This document shows, piece by piece, positions 24,401 to 35,762 of a stretch of 64,000 bases of DNA. This DNA comes from Fremontodendron californicum. Its lineage: Eukaryota > Streptophyta > Magnoliopsida > Malvales > Malvaceae. Each line of letters opens with the position of its first letter. Position 1 is the stretch's first letter. Under the pieces are notes generated by a model. It ran no database searches. It was not told the DNA's origin and worked only from the letters and a program-made list of their open reading frames with translations. The stretch lies in assembly GCA_030761205.1 (NCBI GenBank), contig JAULJL010000011.1, forward strand, positions 15,180,501 to 15,244,500, given 5' to 3'. The translations under genes and the position numbers were made by a program.

Positions 24401-26396
24401 CTTCAAACTCTCCTATTGAAAACCTTTTTTTTTATTTCTTTCAAAACCTTTTTCTTTGCTAAATTAGCTACTGACTTCAGCCAAAAAACTTATGAAAAAA
24501 TGAAACCAGCCCCCCTCTAATGGCTTGGCTGAATGGCCCTCTAACCTTTGGATGAAATTCTCACTTTTTCTCCTCCAATCTTGGCCCTAAGATTAAGATA
24601 TTTTGATGACAACATAAAAATGTCATCTTGTGAATTGATAGCAGCCCTTAAGATGTGTACTCAACCCTTGAAGTAACCTCAGCCCTTAGATGCAAAAGAG
24701 GACCAATCCCATGCACTCCCTTGCTTGCCCCCTTAAGTGTCTACCCTTGGATGAGTTGTGCTATTCCATTCTTGGTCATTGGATGAGGACAACATAAAAA
24801 TGACATCTTGTAGATTAAATCCAGCCCTCAACATGTGTACTCAGCCCTTGTAGATGGCCTAAGACATTGAACGAAAAGAAACAATCCCATGCACTCCCTT
24901 TCTTGGCCGAATGGATGCTCACCTTTGGATGAATTGTGCTCATCTTTTTTCTTCCATTCGTGGCCATTAGATGAGGGTTCTTTCATGACAAATAAAAATT
25001 CCATCTTGGCATTTAAACTTGGCCATTGGATGGTGCATTCAATTTTCCTACAAGGCACCTAAGCCATTAGATGAAGGGGGGACCATTTGCAAGGTGTTAG
25101 TGGTAGCATATGGCTTGATAGTGACTAAGGAATTGAATTGTTCAACCTTCTTTCTTCTCCTCTATGCTGGCTGACCAAGGGAAGAAAAATCCTAGCAATT
25201 CCTTCTTCTTTCATATTTTGCTCCACTACAAATTTGCCCTTTTTGGTTTCTTCGGTGAAATGACCTTTTTGCCCCCCGAACCTAAATAAATAGCAAAAAG
25301 ACTCCAAATTAAAATTTTATTTTCTTCAATACTTTTGAAATAACAAAATGAATTCTAGAAGTTTTCAAAAATTTTCGAGTCTATTTGCTATTTATCTTCG
25401 ATTTATTTCAAAAATTGCCCCTTTTATGCACCCAAACTTTACCATTTTTTAAACGAGCTCCGAATCCAGTTTTTCTTCACCAATCTCTTAAAAATATGTT
25501 AAAAATATGATGTGGAAGTTTTCATAATTTTTGGAGCTCATTTGCTATTTTTTCGGGATTTGTTTGCTTGAATTATAGCATAGGGGGCCCGGGATTTGGC
25601 CATTTTGCAAACGAACTCCAAATCAAGATTTTATTTCGCCAATCTCTTCCAAACAATTTAAAAATGAGATTTGCAAATTTTCAGAATTTTTGGAGTTCAT
25701 TCGCTATTTTTCCCAAATTTTCCAATTTTGCCCTTTTCTCTCCGAAACCCGGTTTTGCTCAAAACAAGTCTGATTTTCAAATTTTCTTCAAATTGAGCCT
25801 TGGGCTATCCTTCTTTAATCATTCCTCATCAATTAAGGGCTTTAGTCCTACCGAATCGGGCCATTTCTATAATTCTTCCAAATTTCATCGAAATCCACCA
25901 AAAAAACCCCTAAATCTCGATTTTCTTCGGAATTGACTTTTCTATCAGTTTTTCTTCCAAGTGGCTTCTCCATTACCCGTAGTAAATACTTATCTTTCAT
26001 TTGGAACCTTCAATTTTGACCAATTTGATCGTTTAAGCACTTTTTCCTAAATTTCCTCAACTAGGGTATTCTTTCTTACTGAATCTTCGTAACCCAACTT
26101 CCGAACTCCATATCTTTCAATGAAGACCTCGGATTATCAAAATTCTTTAAAAGTTTTTCAATTGAACTTCAAATCTTGATTTTGAAAGTGGGTTGACTTT
26201 TTCAATAGTTGACTTTTTTGGGGTTGACTTTTTCTGGTGTTGACTTTTTACGAGTTTGACTTTTTTTGTCTGCTTTCTTAGACTAAGCTTCGGAGTACTA
26301 CATGCAGGATGAGAAAAGCCCTTTAGCGTTTTGAAAAATCAATTTATGAAGAAAACGTACCTGATTTAGGGGTTCGATCAAAATTAGGTGTCTACA
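21454..26396 (-). repeat. 5' LTR of element 2 (4.9 kb)
   Basis: It runs from TGTAGACA (26396) to ...TCGGCA (21454) on the minus strand. It aligns in order with the element 1 LTR: the W-box cluster, the 160-bp repeat zone (25320-25720), the ACTCAGCCCTTG segments (24650-25060), the CTTGGTCTTGCCAAGATCATG duplication (23880-24090) and ATGACATGGCATATT units (21640-21800). It holds no gene. Confidence 0.85.
26193..26261 (+). promoter_or_regulatory. W-box cluster in U3 of element 2 LTR
   Basis: Five TTGACT cores start at 26193, 26209, 26224, 26240 and 26256, spaced about 15-16 bp. They are 135-203 bp from the LTR start, the same place and relative orientation as in element 1. Confidence 0.5.
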
Positions 26397-27481
26397 TGAA
26401 TTTTTCTTCACCAATATCTTCCAAAAAATATAAAATTGGGATATGGAAGTTTTCAAAATTTTTGGAGCTCGTTTGCTATTTTTCCCGAAATTATCTTCTG
26501 GAATTTCGGCTTAGTGCACCTGAACTTTGCCATTTTTCAAATGAGCTCCGATTTTGGATTTTTCTTCACCAATCTCTGCCAAAAATTATAAAACTCAGAT
26601 CTGAAAGTCTTAATAATTTTTGGAGCTCGTTTGCTATTTTTCTCAGAATTATCTTTCGAAATTTCAGGTTAGTGCACCGAAACTTTACCATTTTTCAAAT
26701 GAGCTCAAATTCCAGATTTTTCTTCACCAATCTCTTCCAAAAGTTATGAAACTCAGATCTAGAAGTTTCATAATTTTTTGAACTCGTTTTCTATTTTTCC
26801 TGGAATTATCTTTGGGATTTTTCGAGAATGCCCTTTAACCTCCGAAACCTCGGTTTTACTTGAAACGAGTCCAATTTTTGGATTTTCTTTTTCCACTTCC
26901 TTTTTCCTATATTGAATTTGAGTTGGTCCAAAAATGCCCAATTTTTACGATCAAATTCCCCTCCGATTTGGTTTTTCCCTTTCCAAACTCGAGAATTTTC
27001 TCGTTTTTCCATTTTTGCTTTAATCGGCTCTTCCTTGGGATCCATTTCAAACTGGGCCTTGGACTATTTTTCTTTATTCATCCTTTATCAACTGGGGGCT
27101 TCAGTTTCACCAAATTCGGTCATCTTTGCAGTTTTCCCCAAATTTGCCGGATTAGGTCTTCCTCTACACTGAATTTCTGCAACCCATCTTTCAAACTCCA
27201 CATCTTTCGTTGTAGATCTCGGATTGTCAAAATTCTTTCACCATTGTTTAATTCAACTTTAAATCTTTATTTTGACTAAGGGTTGACTTTTTTAATGGTT
27301 GACTTTTTAGAATTGACTTTTTTGAAGTTGACTTATTTTGGATTGATTTTTCATGCGGAACTCTGAATCACAAGTGTTGGAGGACCATCTACAAGATGAG
27401 AAGAGATTTTTTGCATTCTAAAAAAGTACAAGGAAGAATTTACCTGGTTTAGGGGGCCCCGGACAAAATTAGGTGTCTACA
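26397..27481 (-). repeat. 3' LTR of element 3, first 1,085 bp
   Basis: It starts TGTAGACACC at 27481. It includes a cluster of five TTGACT cores (starting at 27272, 27283, 27299, 27313 and 27328) and the 160-bp repeat zone (GCTCGTTTGCTATTTTTC units, 26440-26800). It is cut at 26397 by element 2. Confidence 0.85.
27272..27333 (+). promoter_or_regulatory. W-box cluster in element 3 3' LTR
   Basis: Five TTGACT cores lie 148-209 bp from the LTR start, matching the other copies. Confidence 0.5.
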
Positions 27482-27494
27482 GCTGCCCCTCTTT
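27482..27494 (-). other. Polypurine tract of element 3
   Basis: The minus strand reads AAAGAGGGGCAGC immediately before the LTR TG, as in element 1. Confidence 0.85.
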
Positions 27495-27689
27495 GGCTAT
27501 TGCTGAGAATCAGGAATTAGGCAAAGATAAATAGACAATAATTTTTTCCGGTTAGTGAAATCACATGTAAAGAAAAGGAAAAAGAGTTTGCTTTATTCTT
27601 CATTTCCATTTATTTCATCATTTATTTGTTTTTTTTTCGAAAAAAACTGTAAATAAAAAATTTTGTCCTTAAATTGAGTTCCTTGACTA

Positions 27690-28300
27690 ATCAAGGCTCG
27701 ACCCGTCTAAAGGAAACAAGTTCGATTTGCAAGAGAAGAAAATACCTCAAGGTTGGCCTCGGGGCTCGACTCATTTGAGAAGCAAAACGAGTTCGATTTA
27801 AAAACAAAAGGAATGCCTTAACGTCAATCCTGGGTTCAACTCATTTAGAAAACAAGTTGGATTTGAAAACAAAATACCTCGACGGTGGTCTCGGGGTCGA
27901 CTCATTTTTAAAAACAAGTTCAATTTAAACAAAAGAAAATACCCCGACGGTGATCTTGGGGCTCGACTCATTTGAGAAGCAGAACGAGTTCGATTTAGGA
28001 ACAAAATACCTCGATAATAGTCTCGGGGTTCGACTCAGTTAGAATGCAAGTTCGATTTGAAAACAAAATACCTCGATGGTGGTCTCGGGGCTTCACTCAT
28101 TTTTAAAAACAAGTTCAATTTAAACAAAAGAAATTATCTCAATGGTGATCTTGGGGCTTGACTCATTTGAGAAGCAGAATGAGTTGAATTAAAAAACAAA
28201 ATACCCCAACTGTGCTCTCGGGGTTCGAATCATTTGAGAAGCAGAACGAGTTCGATTTTAAAACAAAATACCTCGACGGTGGTCTCGGGGCTTTATCTTA
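27690..28300. repeat. Tandem array, unit about 60 bp
   Basis: Around ten units contain GGTCTCGGGGCTCGACTCATTT, then GAACGAGTTCGATTTAAAAAC, then AAAATACCTCGACGG. The same unit is present in about 16 copies in element 6 (59880-60835) and about two in element 1. Confidence 0.85.
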
Positions 28301-28309
28301 TCATGGTGC

Positions 28310-28735
28310 AAAATTTGTTTAAAATTCTAGGTATCTCCTCCAGAAGCTTCGGCTATCACCACCAAAGACTTGTTCATTTTTTAAAAACTATAAAACTCTG
28401 GATATCTCCACCAGAGGCTTCGGCTATCACCACCAAAGACTTGTTCATTCTTAATTCTGTAAAACTCTGGATATCTCCACCAGAGGCTTCGACTATCACC
28501 ACCAAAGACTTGTTCATTTTAAAACTGTAAAACCTTGGATATCTTCACTAGAGGCTTCGGCTATCACCACTAAAGACTTGTTCATTTTAAAACTATAAAA
28601 CTCTGGATATCTCCAACAAAGGCTTCGAGTATCACCACCAAAGACTTGTTCATTTTTATATTGTAAAACTCTGGATATCTCCAACAAAGGCTCTTGCTAT
28701 CACCACCAAAGACTTGTTCATTTTTAAAATATGGA
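28310..28735. repeat. Tandem array, unit about 60 bp (second type)
   Basis: About seven units of CTCTGGATATCTCCACCAGA followed by GGCTTCGGCTATCACCACC and AAAGACTTGTTCATTTTTAA. I see this array only in element 3. Confidence 0.85.
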
Positions 28736-28789
28736 TATTGGTTCTTGAAAAAGTGTTGAAATTATACCCGAAATCTTTAAGAGAGAATG

Positions 28790-29420
28790 CAAATGATTCA
28801 TGATGCAGATGTAAATGTCTTTACAAGATGCATATGCTTCTTGATGCAAATGCAAAATGGCTTGGATTGATGAAAATGCTTTTGGGTGCAGATGCAGATA
28901 TTGAATAAGATGCAAATGCCTCATGGTGAAAATGCAAATGTCTTGGATTGATGCAAATGCTTCTTGGTGCAGATGAAGATATTGAATAAGATGCAAATGC
29001 TTCATGGTGCAAATGCAAATGTCTAGGATTGATGCAAATGCTTCTTGATGCAAATGCAGATGTCTTTAACAAGATGCACATGCTTCATGGTGCAAATGTC
29101 TTAGATTGAGCAAATGCTTCTTGATGCAGATGCAGATATTGAATAAGATGCAAATGTTTCATGGTGTAAATGCAAGTCTTGGACTAATGCAAATGCTTCA
29201 TGATGCAGATGCAGAGATCAAAATTATGCAAATGCTTCTGAATGATGCAAATGCAAATATCAATATTGACGCAACTGCTTCATGGAATGATGCAGATGCA
29301 AAGATCGATATTGTGCAAATGCTTCTGAATGAGGCAGATGCAAAGATTAGCAGTGTGCAAAATGCTTCTAAATGATGCAAATGCAAAGATCAATAGTGAT
29401 GCAAATGCTTCATGAAAAGA
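28790..29420. repeat. ATGCAAATGC-rich tandem array
   Basis: Irregular repetition of GATGCAAATGCTTCATG and close variants. A related, looser array lies at 60840-61440 in element 6. Confidence 0.8.
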
Positions 29421-30374
29421 TGCAGATGCCTCTACGAATCGTGTTTATGTGATTGGTCCATGAATGGTGTAATTGCAGTTACCACACAATAATGAAGATA
29501 CACTGATCCTAGAAATGATGTAATTGCTTGAGATGACTCAAATACGAATATCCATGAATGATGTAAATGTAAGGGTAAAATACAGATGCTCATGTCCCCG
29601 ATTATTTTTCTAGACTTTGGCTTAATAATCTTTCATTTCCAAATCAGAGTGAGATCATTTTCATTCCAATCCTTGGCTATCTCTTTACCCCAACAGTTTT
29701 CAAACCCTTATCAATAGAATTCTGAATCGGGTTCTATTTCTTATTCTCATATCTGGAAGTTAAGATCTACCCTAATAGCTCCATACCTTTGGGTTAGAAA
29801 AACCCTTGTCTCATGTCAACATCAAAAATGGTTATTTCAAATATATTTTTATTTGTTTCCCCATTTTAGAAAGAATTTAATGAAAACTTATGAGTCAAAA
29901 ATATTAACCCCACAAAGTGTGATGTACGAATCTCTTGAAGACTGATGATCACTGTTAGGAATTTTTTGAATGTCAATTTCGGTTTTCCAACTTGAATTGA
30001 AAAAGTTTGGTACAATAGGATTTTGGTTGATCGAAAAAACTTCAAAACAAAAATGTATGTCCCTTCTAGGCTCACAAATGGAACAGGTTTTATAAAACAC
30101 AAATTCCTTGAGAATCAAAAAAAATCAACATTCTTTTAGTTTCCAAATCATGGCGTTTTGACAAGCGTCAAGATTGATAGGGATGTTTAAACTGGAAAGT
30201 TAATTTTGGAGGGAAAAAAGGTCTCAGTTTTTTTTTTTTTAAGTCAATCCTCCAAATGAGAGCTGGCAGTTTAGGAGGTTCAAGAATTCCTAGATGTTCC
30301 TCGACTTTTTCAAGATGACCTTCTCTTTTGTGGCATCGTCACTAACATAGATGGCATCGAAAATTTCCATTTTA

Positions 30375-30412
30375 CTCTAGACCGCCCATTTTTGGGTTTT
30401 CGCCCTAGAGTC
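30375..30412 (-). other. Hairpin (ACTCTAG/CTAGAGT) in 3' region of element 3
   Basis: There is a perfect 7-bp stem, 30375-30381 with 30406-30412. On the element strand the loop has GAAAACCC, an A-rich spacer and GGGCGG. This is the same layout as in element 1, with a different stem sequence. Confidence 0.55.
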
Positions 30413-31582
30413 CCATTATTTCCATTTTTTCTTCGTCTTTTTTTTATTGTTCTAACATGCACTTGAAATTTTTAAATGCTTGCATAGTGAAATGATAATT
30501 CGATGACATGGGATAAAATCTGAGGAAAAACCCTTCAAGTTAAATATTCATGCTTGATCAAAACGGACTTTTAAAGCACGTAATGTAGGCCAAGGCTCGG
30601 GGTTCAGAAAGAAAGGATAAATAGGCCCAAAATATATGTTTGAGGGTAATCAGATCAAGGATCACTTCTTGAGGAAGATTCCCTTTTGAAGCACTTGTCC
30701 CTTTTGGACTTTTCTTTTCTTTTTTTGACCTTTGCTCTTTTTCTTCGTTGTCCTTAGCTTTCATTTCACCATCCTTTTTCACACACAATTTTTTTTTTTT
30801 TTTGTTCTTGGCTTTTATTTCGCCATTTTTCTTCTCCTTTTTCTTCACTTCGACAGAATGAGCTCGTATTTATTTTGGCGCCAAATTTTCTTTGTATCTG
30901 CCTTTGAGTTAGGACTCATTTCTCCATAAATTTTGAGAAGATCTCTCCTCACATTTGGCGCAGTGTAAAGGGTGACCCTTGATCAGGGTTCAAAGAAGAA
31001 AGAATTCTTTTGGCCTAAAAAGGATGACTATCGATAATTTCTTTTTGTGAAAGAGATATGAAAGATGACCATTGCTCATATCAAGCACAAATATTCTCAT
31101 TGAAAAGCAATCCCTAGGGGGAATAGATAATCAGAATTTCATTTTGCACTTTGAAATTATCCAAATTTTCATATGCACGATATCACAATTTTTTTGCATG
31201 CCCCCAATGATTCATGCATTAGTTCCATCCTTATTCAACATGTATCTATTATTTCCACATATGATGCCCCAATTTGATTAAATATGGGAATTTTTATCAT
31301 TACGAGGAACATCCCAAGTCTAGGTTTATATTGAAAATGCTGAGTTTTAATCTTGGGTTTGTTTGAAGTGACAAGGAAAATATGACCCAAAAATAGGTTT
31401 TCTCTGGGACATGGGATAATTTTTGGTTTGGGTCATTATGCCCTGAAGTGTTAATCATGAAGTGATATTTGGGAAATTGGTGTTTTTGGATTATTGGAAA
31501 GGATGTGAATGGTTTTAACACAACCTTGACACACATTAAATTACCATAAACTATATTCTTAAAAGAATGTTTTATTTGGTCG

Positions 31583-31587
31583 AGTTT
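31583..31587 (+). other. Target site duplication, left copy (AGTTT)
   Basis: AGTTT directly precedes the left LTR of element 4 and recurs exactly at 40795-40799. Confidence 0.9.
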
Positions 31588-31915
31588 TGATAACTCGTAT
31601 AATTATATAGTTTTTAGTTATGTTTTATTATTGTTTTGTGTCAAATACGAGTTATTATTGTTGAGTCTAATTGTGTTTATGATCTTTTATATTTTTATGT
31701 AATTTGGTGTTTTTCACAAGTTTCTTTGAGTGATTTCAGATTACTAGAATTAAGGGCAAATCCAGTTCAGTTCCAATTCCGACACCTTTTGCCATATCAG
31801 CTATATCTGGAGATTCAGTGAAGCAATAAGGCTGAAATTTTGACAGTGCAAAGTTAAGAGGCATATCTATCTTTTTCATGTTTTACACTTCTTGAAACGG
31901 AGTCGTTTTCCCTAG

Positions 31916-32280
31916 CGAAATCAACCATCAAGTTGGCTGATGTGCAATGACGTCTGTGCTGACCTGTTTTCGCATTTTGACCATATCGTCCGATCCACAT
32001 CCGTAAATGAGCTGATTCCAATGGCTATGGATCAGTAACGGATAGGGGAACATTTGTCTAGAAGACCATGTGATCAGATAAAGCCTCCAATATTGAAGAA
32101 ATCGACCATCAAGTTGGCTGATGTGCAATGACGTCTGTGCTGACCTGTTTTTGTATTTTGCCCATATCTTCTTATCCACATCAGTAAATGAGCTGATTCC
32201 AACGGATATGGATCAGTAACTGATAGGGGAACATTTTTCTAGAAGACCATGTGATCAGATCAGGCCTCCAACATTGACAA
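31916..32280 (+). promoter_or_regulatory. Duplicated U3 module with TGACGTC motifs
   Basis: Two about 181-bp copies each start near ATCAAGTTGGCTGATGTGC. Each contains TGACGTC (31948-31954, 32129-32135), a bZIP/TGA-type core, and ends near CTAGAAGACCATGTGATCAG. The arrangement looks like a duplicated enhancer. Both LTRs carry it. Confidence 0.55.
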
Positions 32281-32414
32281 AATCGACCATCAAATTGGCT
32301 GATCAAAATTGTCATACAATATGACGAAAATTGTTAGAAAAATGCACCCACCTATTATACCTACCTTTGAAATTTGTAAAGCTTGTCTCTTGTCATTTAG
32401 CCCTCCAAAATGTG

Positions 32415-32422
32415 TATAAATA
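32415..32422 (+). promoter_or_regulatory. TATA box of element 4 5' LTR
   Basis: TATAAATA followed by GAGGG, a classical plant LTR promoter context. The right LTR copy is at 39601-39608. Confidence 0.7.
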
Positions 32423-33614
32423 GAGGGCCTTGGATGATTGTAGAGAATCATATTGTACATAGGTAGGATATTAGCCATTGTAATTAAATTCTCTAAGTTT
32501 TCTTCTTTTTTCTTTTCTCTAGTTTTCTTTTTCTTTAGAAAGAGCAAGAGGTTGGATAATTAATATTCTTCTTCTTCTTCTTTCTTTCTTTTATTTTCTT
32601 CTTAGATTCTATTTAATTTTATGTTTATAATGCCTACGCTAGGCTAAACTTCTATTTGGTTAAGGGTGATTTCAAAGCCCTAGACATGTTTTGTGATTGA
32701 TTTTCAGATTCTATCTATCATTAATTTTCTATCAAAGTTGCTTATGTTCTTCTACAAGAATTGTTCATGATGTTGTCTTGATTTATTTAGGTGTACAACT
32801 AGATAGATCTTGATAATTATCTATTGCTAGTTTAGGAATCTTGATCCGTGTAATTGTCTTGATTTCCTATTCATAAGTGGCAATTTGTGATTAATGATTA
32901 TGGTCAAGTTTTCAATAATTGCAAAGTGGAACATAACCTAAGTTGAACAATCCGAGCTTATGTGTTTGTTCCTTAGATCAACCAATCTTTCTCATCATAA
33001 AGCTGCCATTAAATTGAATTTAGAGAGCTTATTCTAGGTTGTTTAATGGTTAGAGATTAAATAGAGAGCTTGTTCTATTTAACGACAAACTAAGAAAAGA
33101 TTGGGATAACAGAGCTTGTTGTTATCTACGGTTGTTAACTTTGATAGTTGGTTGATATTGATAGATCTGAAATTGATTCTTAATGATGTCTAGTGGTGGA
33201 GAATGAAACCTTAACCATATTTTTCATATTTGATTCTTCTTACTTATTTGTTTTCTTACTTTTAGTTTGCTTATTTTTAAAAGTATATTTATTTTTATTG
33301 GCTGGTTATACCGCCTAATTTGTATATTAACTTTGTTTTATTTTTATTGGCTGGTTATACCGCCTAATTTAGTATATATATTTTTATTGGCTGGTTATAC
33401 CGCCTTGCATCTTATTCTTAGTATTTACTTTAGTTTAAATCTGGCTTCAAAAACCCCTTTTCTTTTATTGTTCTTGAATTTAAGTTTTAAACTATTAACT
33501 TATAAACTAAAACCCAATCCCTGAGGACTCGACCCTTGCTAACTACTATACTTACAATTTATCTTTTTAGTGCAAGGTTAAATAAGATACACTCTTTTGG
33601 GTGCATCAAATTTT

Positions 33615-33632
33615 TGGCGCCGTTGCCGGGGA
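33615..33632 (+). other. Primer binding site of element 4 (tRNA-Asp type)
   Basis: TGGCGCCGTTGCCGGGGA lies six bases after the LTR end. It is the Athila-type PBS complementary to the 3' end of tRNA-Asp. Confidence 0.85.
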
Positions 33633-33751
33633 TTGTTTTCTTTAGTTTATTTGTTACTTGGTTTATTCTTATTTTCAGTTCTAATTAGTTCTATTTTCTT
33701 GTACATATAAGTTTTTCTTATCAAATTTTGAAAAAAAAAAAAAAAAAAACG

Positions 33752-34690
33752 ATGGAATTTAGCAATCTAACACTTGAAGAGTTGGTTGCATACATGAACA
33801 TGGAAAATCAACAAGCCAATCTCACCTACCCAGTTCAACAATTGGCCATGGGAGGATGTCAAGGCCATCAAGTGTTCCAAGACCAACAGTATGATCATTA
33901 CTCAAACACTTACCATGAGGGATGGTGGGATCATACTAATTATGGCTACTCAGAAAATTACCAAGAAGTAGATCCTTATGCCAATTACACTCATCCATCT
34001 AGCTTCAATCAATCATGGTCTCAATAACCAGATCTTCTTCAACCACCACACATGACTCAAAACTCAGGTACTTCTTTAGAAGATCTTGTCGATTCTCTTG
34101 TTACTAATACTTTGCAATTTCAACAGGAAACAAGGGCAAGTATCCAGAGTTTGGAAAGGCAAATGAGCCTATTGGCTAGTAGTATGGTGGGATGGGTAGC
34201 ACAAAGATCTGAAGAACTCCCTGCCCAAACGATGATTAACCCAAAGGAGAATGCTACTATTGTGACCTTGAGGAATGAGGAACAAGATGAGGATGAGACA
34301 AAATTAGAGATGAATTCTATTCTTGAGGATAATGAAGCCAATGATCCAAATAAGAGTATTTCGGCACCTGAGGTAACGTTTGAGATTCCAATTTTTACTA
34401 ATGTTTCTTATCCACCTTTTCCTAGTAGATTCGCAAAGTTCAAGGAGGATGAACATGAACAAGACACGCTGGAAACCTTAAACAGTTTGTTTGTGGATGT
34501 CATTCAACAAGTACCAAAAGATGCACCATTCCTCGATGAGATATGCACCACCAAGGATGATGGAATAATACTTGTAATGGAGAATGCATCCACTGTTGTG
34601 CAAAGAAAGCTTCCTCTCAAACGCATAAATTTGGGAAATTTCATGTATGAGCCTGACAAGCCTAAAAAGCCAAGAAAGGGTGTTGGTTAG
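33752..34690 (+). pseudogene. Truncated Athila gag-like ORF, split by one stop
   Basis: The ATG at 33752 follows a 19-A run. One frame of 312 codons is interrupted only by TAA at 34025-34027, which could arise from CAA by one C-to-T change. The first part has YSNTYHEGWWDHTNYGYSE, resembling the Asn/Trp-rich linker of Athila Gag. The second part has a coiled-coil-like SIQSLERQMSLLASSMVG, then PAQTMINPKENATIVTLRNE, then YPPFPSRFAKFKEDEHEQD, typical of the gag C-terminus before protease. The capsid core is missing, and protease/RT sequence that should follow is absent. It probably provides packaging or RNA signals rather than a functional capsid. Confidence 0.75.
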
Positions 34691-35225
34691 ATTCAAAACA
34701 CTAACTCAAGTGTTAATTGGGAAGGCAGCCCAATTAAAGATGAAATTGCCAACCTTCCATATTCAGATTTGCTTTCTCTTTCTTTTCCTTTTCCTTTTAT
34801 TATTTTTATTGTTTTTATTTTATTTCTTATGTTTCTTTGTTAATTGTGTTTACTGCTTTTAAGTTCATTTAGGCTGCATAAGTTTCTTTTGTTTAATAGT
34901 TCTTTTCTCTTACATATAATTCTTGCATTGGGGGATAATAGCATTACATTAATGACAATGTAAGAATTATGTGTGGGGGGAAGAATTTAGGATTTTATTT
35001 AGAGTGTTTTGTTTTTGAGTCTTTTTTTATGCTGTTTTTCTTTCTGATCCTTGTTTTGAAAATAACTGATGTAAATATAATTTTTTTTTAACCCCGGTTA
35101 AATGGCGGATAACGGTACTCCGTGATTATTTAAATCGGTTCCATCAGCTACCCACAAAACTGATATTGTATATAAATTTCTCTTCCAATTTCTCTTTCAT
35201 TTTTTTTTTCATTTTTTTTTTCAGG
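34691..35225 (+). other. Spacer before the cargo genes of element 4
   Basis: The first part is pyrimidine-rich. From about 34865 to 35030 it is a copy of the element 3'-region block (GACAATGTAAGAATTATGTG then GGGGGG) that is repeated at 37078-37272. From about 35080 the sequence is unlike the rest of the element. TATATAAA at 35169-35176 and a pyrimidine tract ending TTTTCAG at 35224 lie just before the cargo ATG. They could be a TATA box and a 3' splice site. Confidence 0.6.
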
Positions 35226-35762
35226 ATGGATGATATTCTCACAAGATTGCAGAAACGATTTCCTCCTTTTCCTCGAAATATTTTACTGAAGCTTTACCAA
35301 GTTCGATTTGAAAGATTAAGAATGCTTATGCACAAAGGGATTCCTGCAGACATACGTTGGATAATTGAAGCCAAGGTACGTGAAGATGAATATCTTCCTG
35401 TTTTGCATTTACCAGGTACAGGTAGAAGCACTTTTGCAAAGAAGCGACGAGCAAAGCGCATGGGTTCAAACTGCCACAAATGTGCACGATGGACGTGTAA
35501 CGATAAATGTCGTTCTATTGGGATTCCGTCCTCTAATCGAGATGATAAAATTGAATTCATTAAGGATGGACTGAGTAAGGAGAATTTGGGTAATATCCAA
35601 CTTTCTCTTGAGACGCATCCTAGTGGGGACGTACAAAGAGAAATTCTTGATTTATGGCCGCAATTCCAAAGGGAATGGCAACATCTTGGGAATCTGATGT
35701 TAAAAGACCCTATTTGCCAGCTTGTAAGAAAACTGGATGGGAAGCATATCCTCGACTCATAG
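35226..35762 (+). CDS. Betaflexiviridae-like nucleic-acid-binding protein (cargo gene)
   Basis: An intact 178-codon ORF; the ATG at 35226 lies two bases after a splice-acceptor-like TTTTCAG. Residues 1-60 are predicted helical (MDDILTRLQKRF...). Residues 65-79 read TGRSTFAKKRRAKRM, a strongly basic stretch, and are followed at once by a compact Cys cluster (C83, C86, C91, C95; CX2CX4CX3C). The segment DDKIEFIKDGLS lies at 106-117. Basic stretch plus Cys cluster plus this trailing block is the layout of the small nucleic-acid-binding/cysteine-rich proteins of carla- and vitiviruses (Pfam Viral_NABP type), several of which suppress RNA silencing. The C-terminal 60 residues are unrecognised. It is not a known retroelement domain. 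An unrelated plant zinc-finger protein is the main alternative. Confidence 0.55.
   Translation: MDDILTRLQKRFPPFPRNILLKLYQVRFERLRMLMHKGIPADIRWIIEAKVREDEYLPVLHLPGTGRSTFAKKRRAKRMGSNCHKCARWTCNDKCRSIGIPSSNRDDKIEFIKDGLSKENLGNIQLSLETHPSGDVQREILDLWPQFQREWQHLGNLMLKDPICQLVRKLDGKHILDS

Larger units (their letters stand above)
15611..26396 (-). mobile_element. Element 2: Tat/Ogre-like retrotransposon, 5' half
   Basis: Reading the minus strand: LTR start at 26396, LTR end at 21454, PBS, leader, ORF1, then gag into the start of the protease region, broken at 15611 where element 1 begins. The gag is very close to that of element 1. The missing pro-pol and 3' LTR would be expected beyond the left edge of the window if element 1 is a simple insertion. 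Element 2 itself abuts the 3' LTR of element 3 at 26396/26397. Confidence 0.85.
27495..31587 (-). other. 3' non-coding region of element 3
   Basis: No gene is supported. It contains three tandem arrays (27690-28300, 28310-28735, 28790-29420), a hairpin (30375-30412) and blocks shared with element 1 (about 7470-7700) and element 6 (about 61440-62880). The insertion of element 4 splits it at 31587. Confidence 0.75.
31588..33608 (+). repeat. 5' LTR of element 4 (2,021 bp)
   Basis: Starts TGATAACTCG and ends GGGTGCATCA. U3 contains a 181-bp tandem duplication (about 31916-32280). A TATA box (TATAAATA, 32415-32422) precedes the likely transcript start. Downstream are three copies of TATTGGCTGGTTATACCGCC (33295-33405). 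Confidence 0.95.

Noticed and set aside
27690..28735. CRISPR-like look of regularly spaced repeats
   Set aside because: The context is a plant nuclear retroelement. Units are head-to-tail with no unique spacers and no cas genes.
28724..29386. Overlapping ORFs with repeated His-Leu-His-Glu-Ala-Phe type peptides
   Set aside because: Artefacts of the ATGCAAATGC tandem array, open on both strands.
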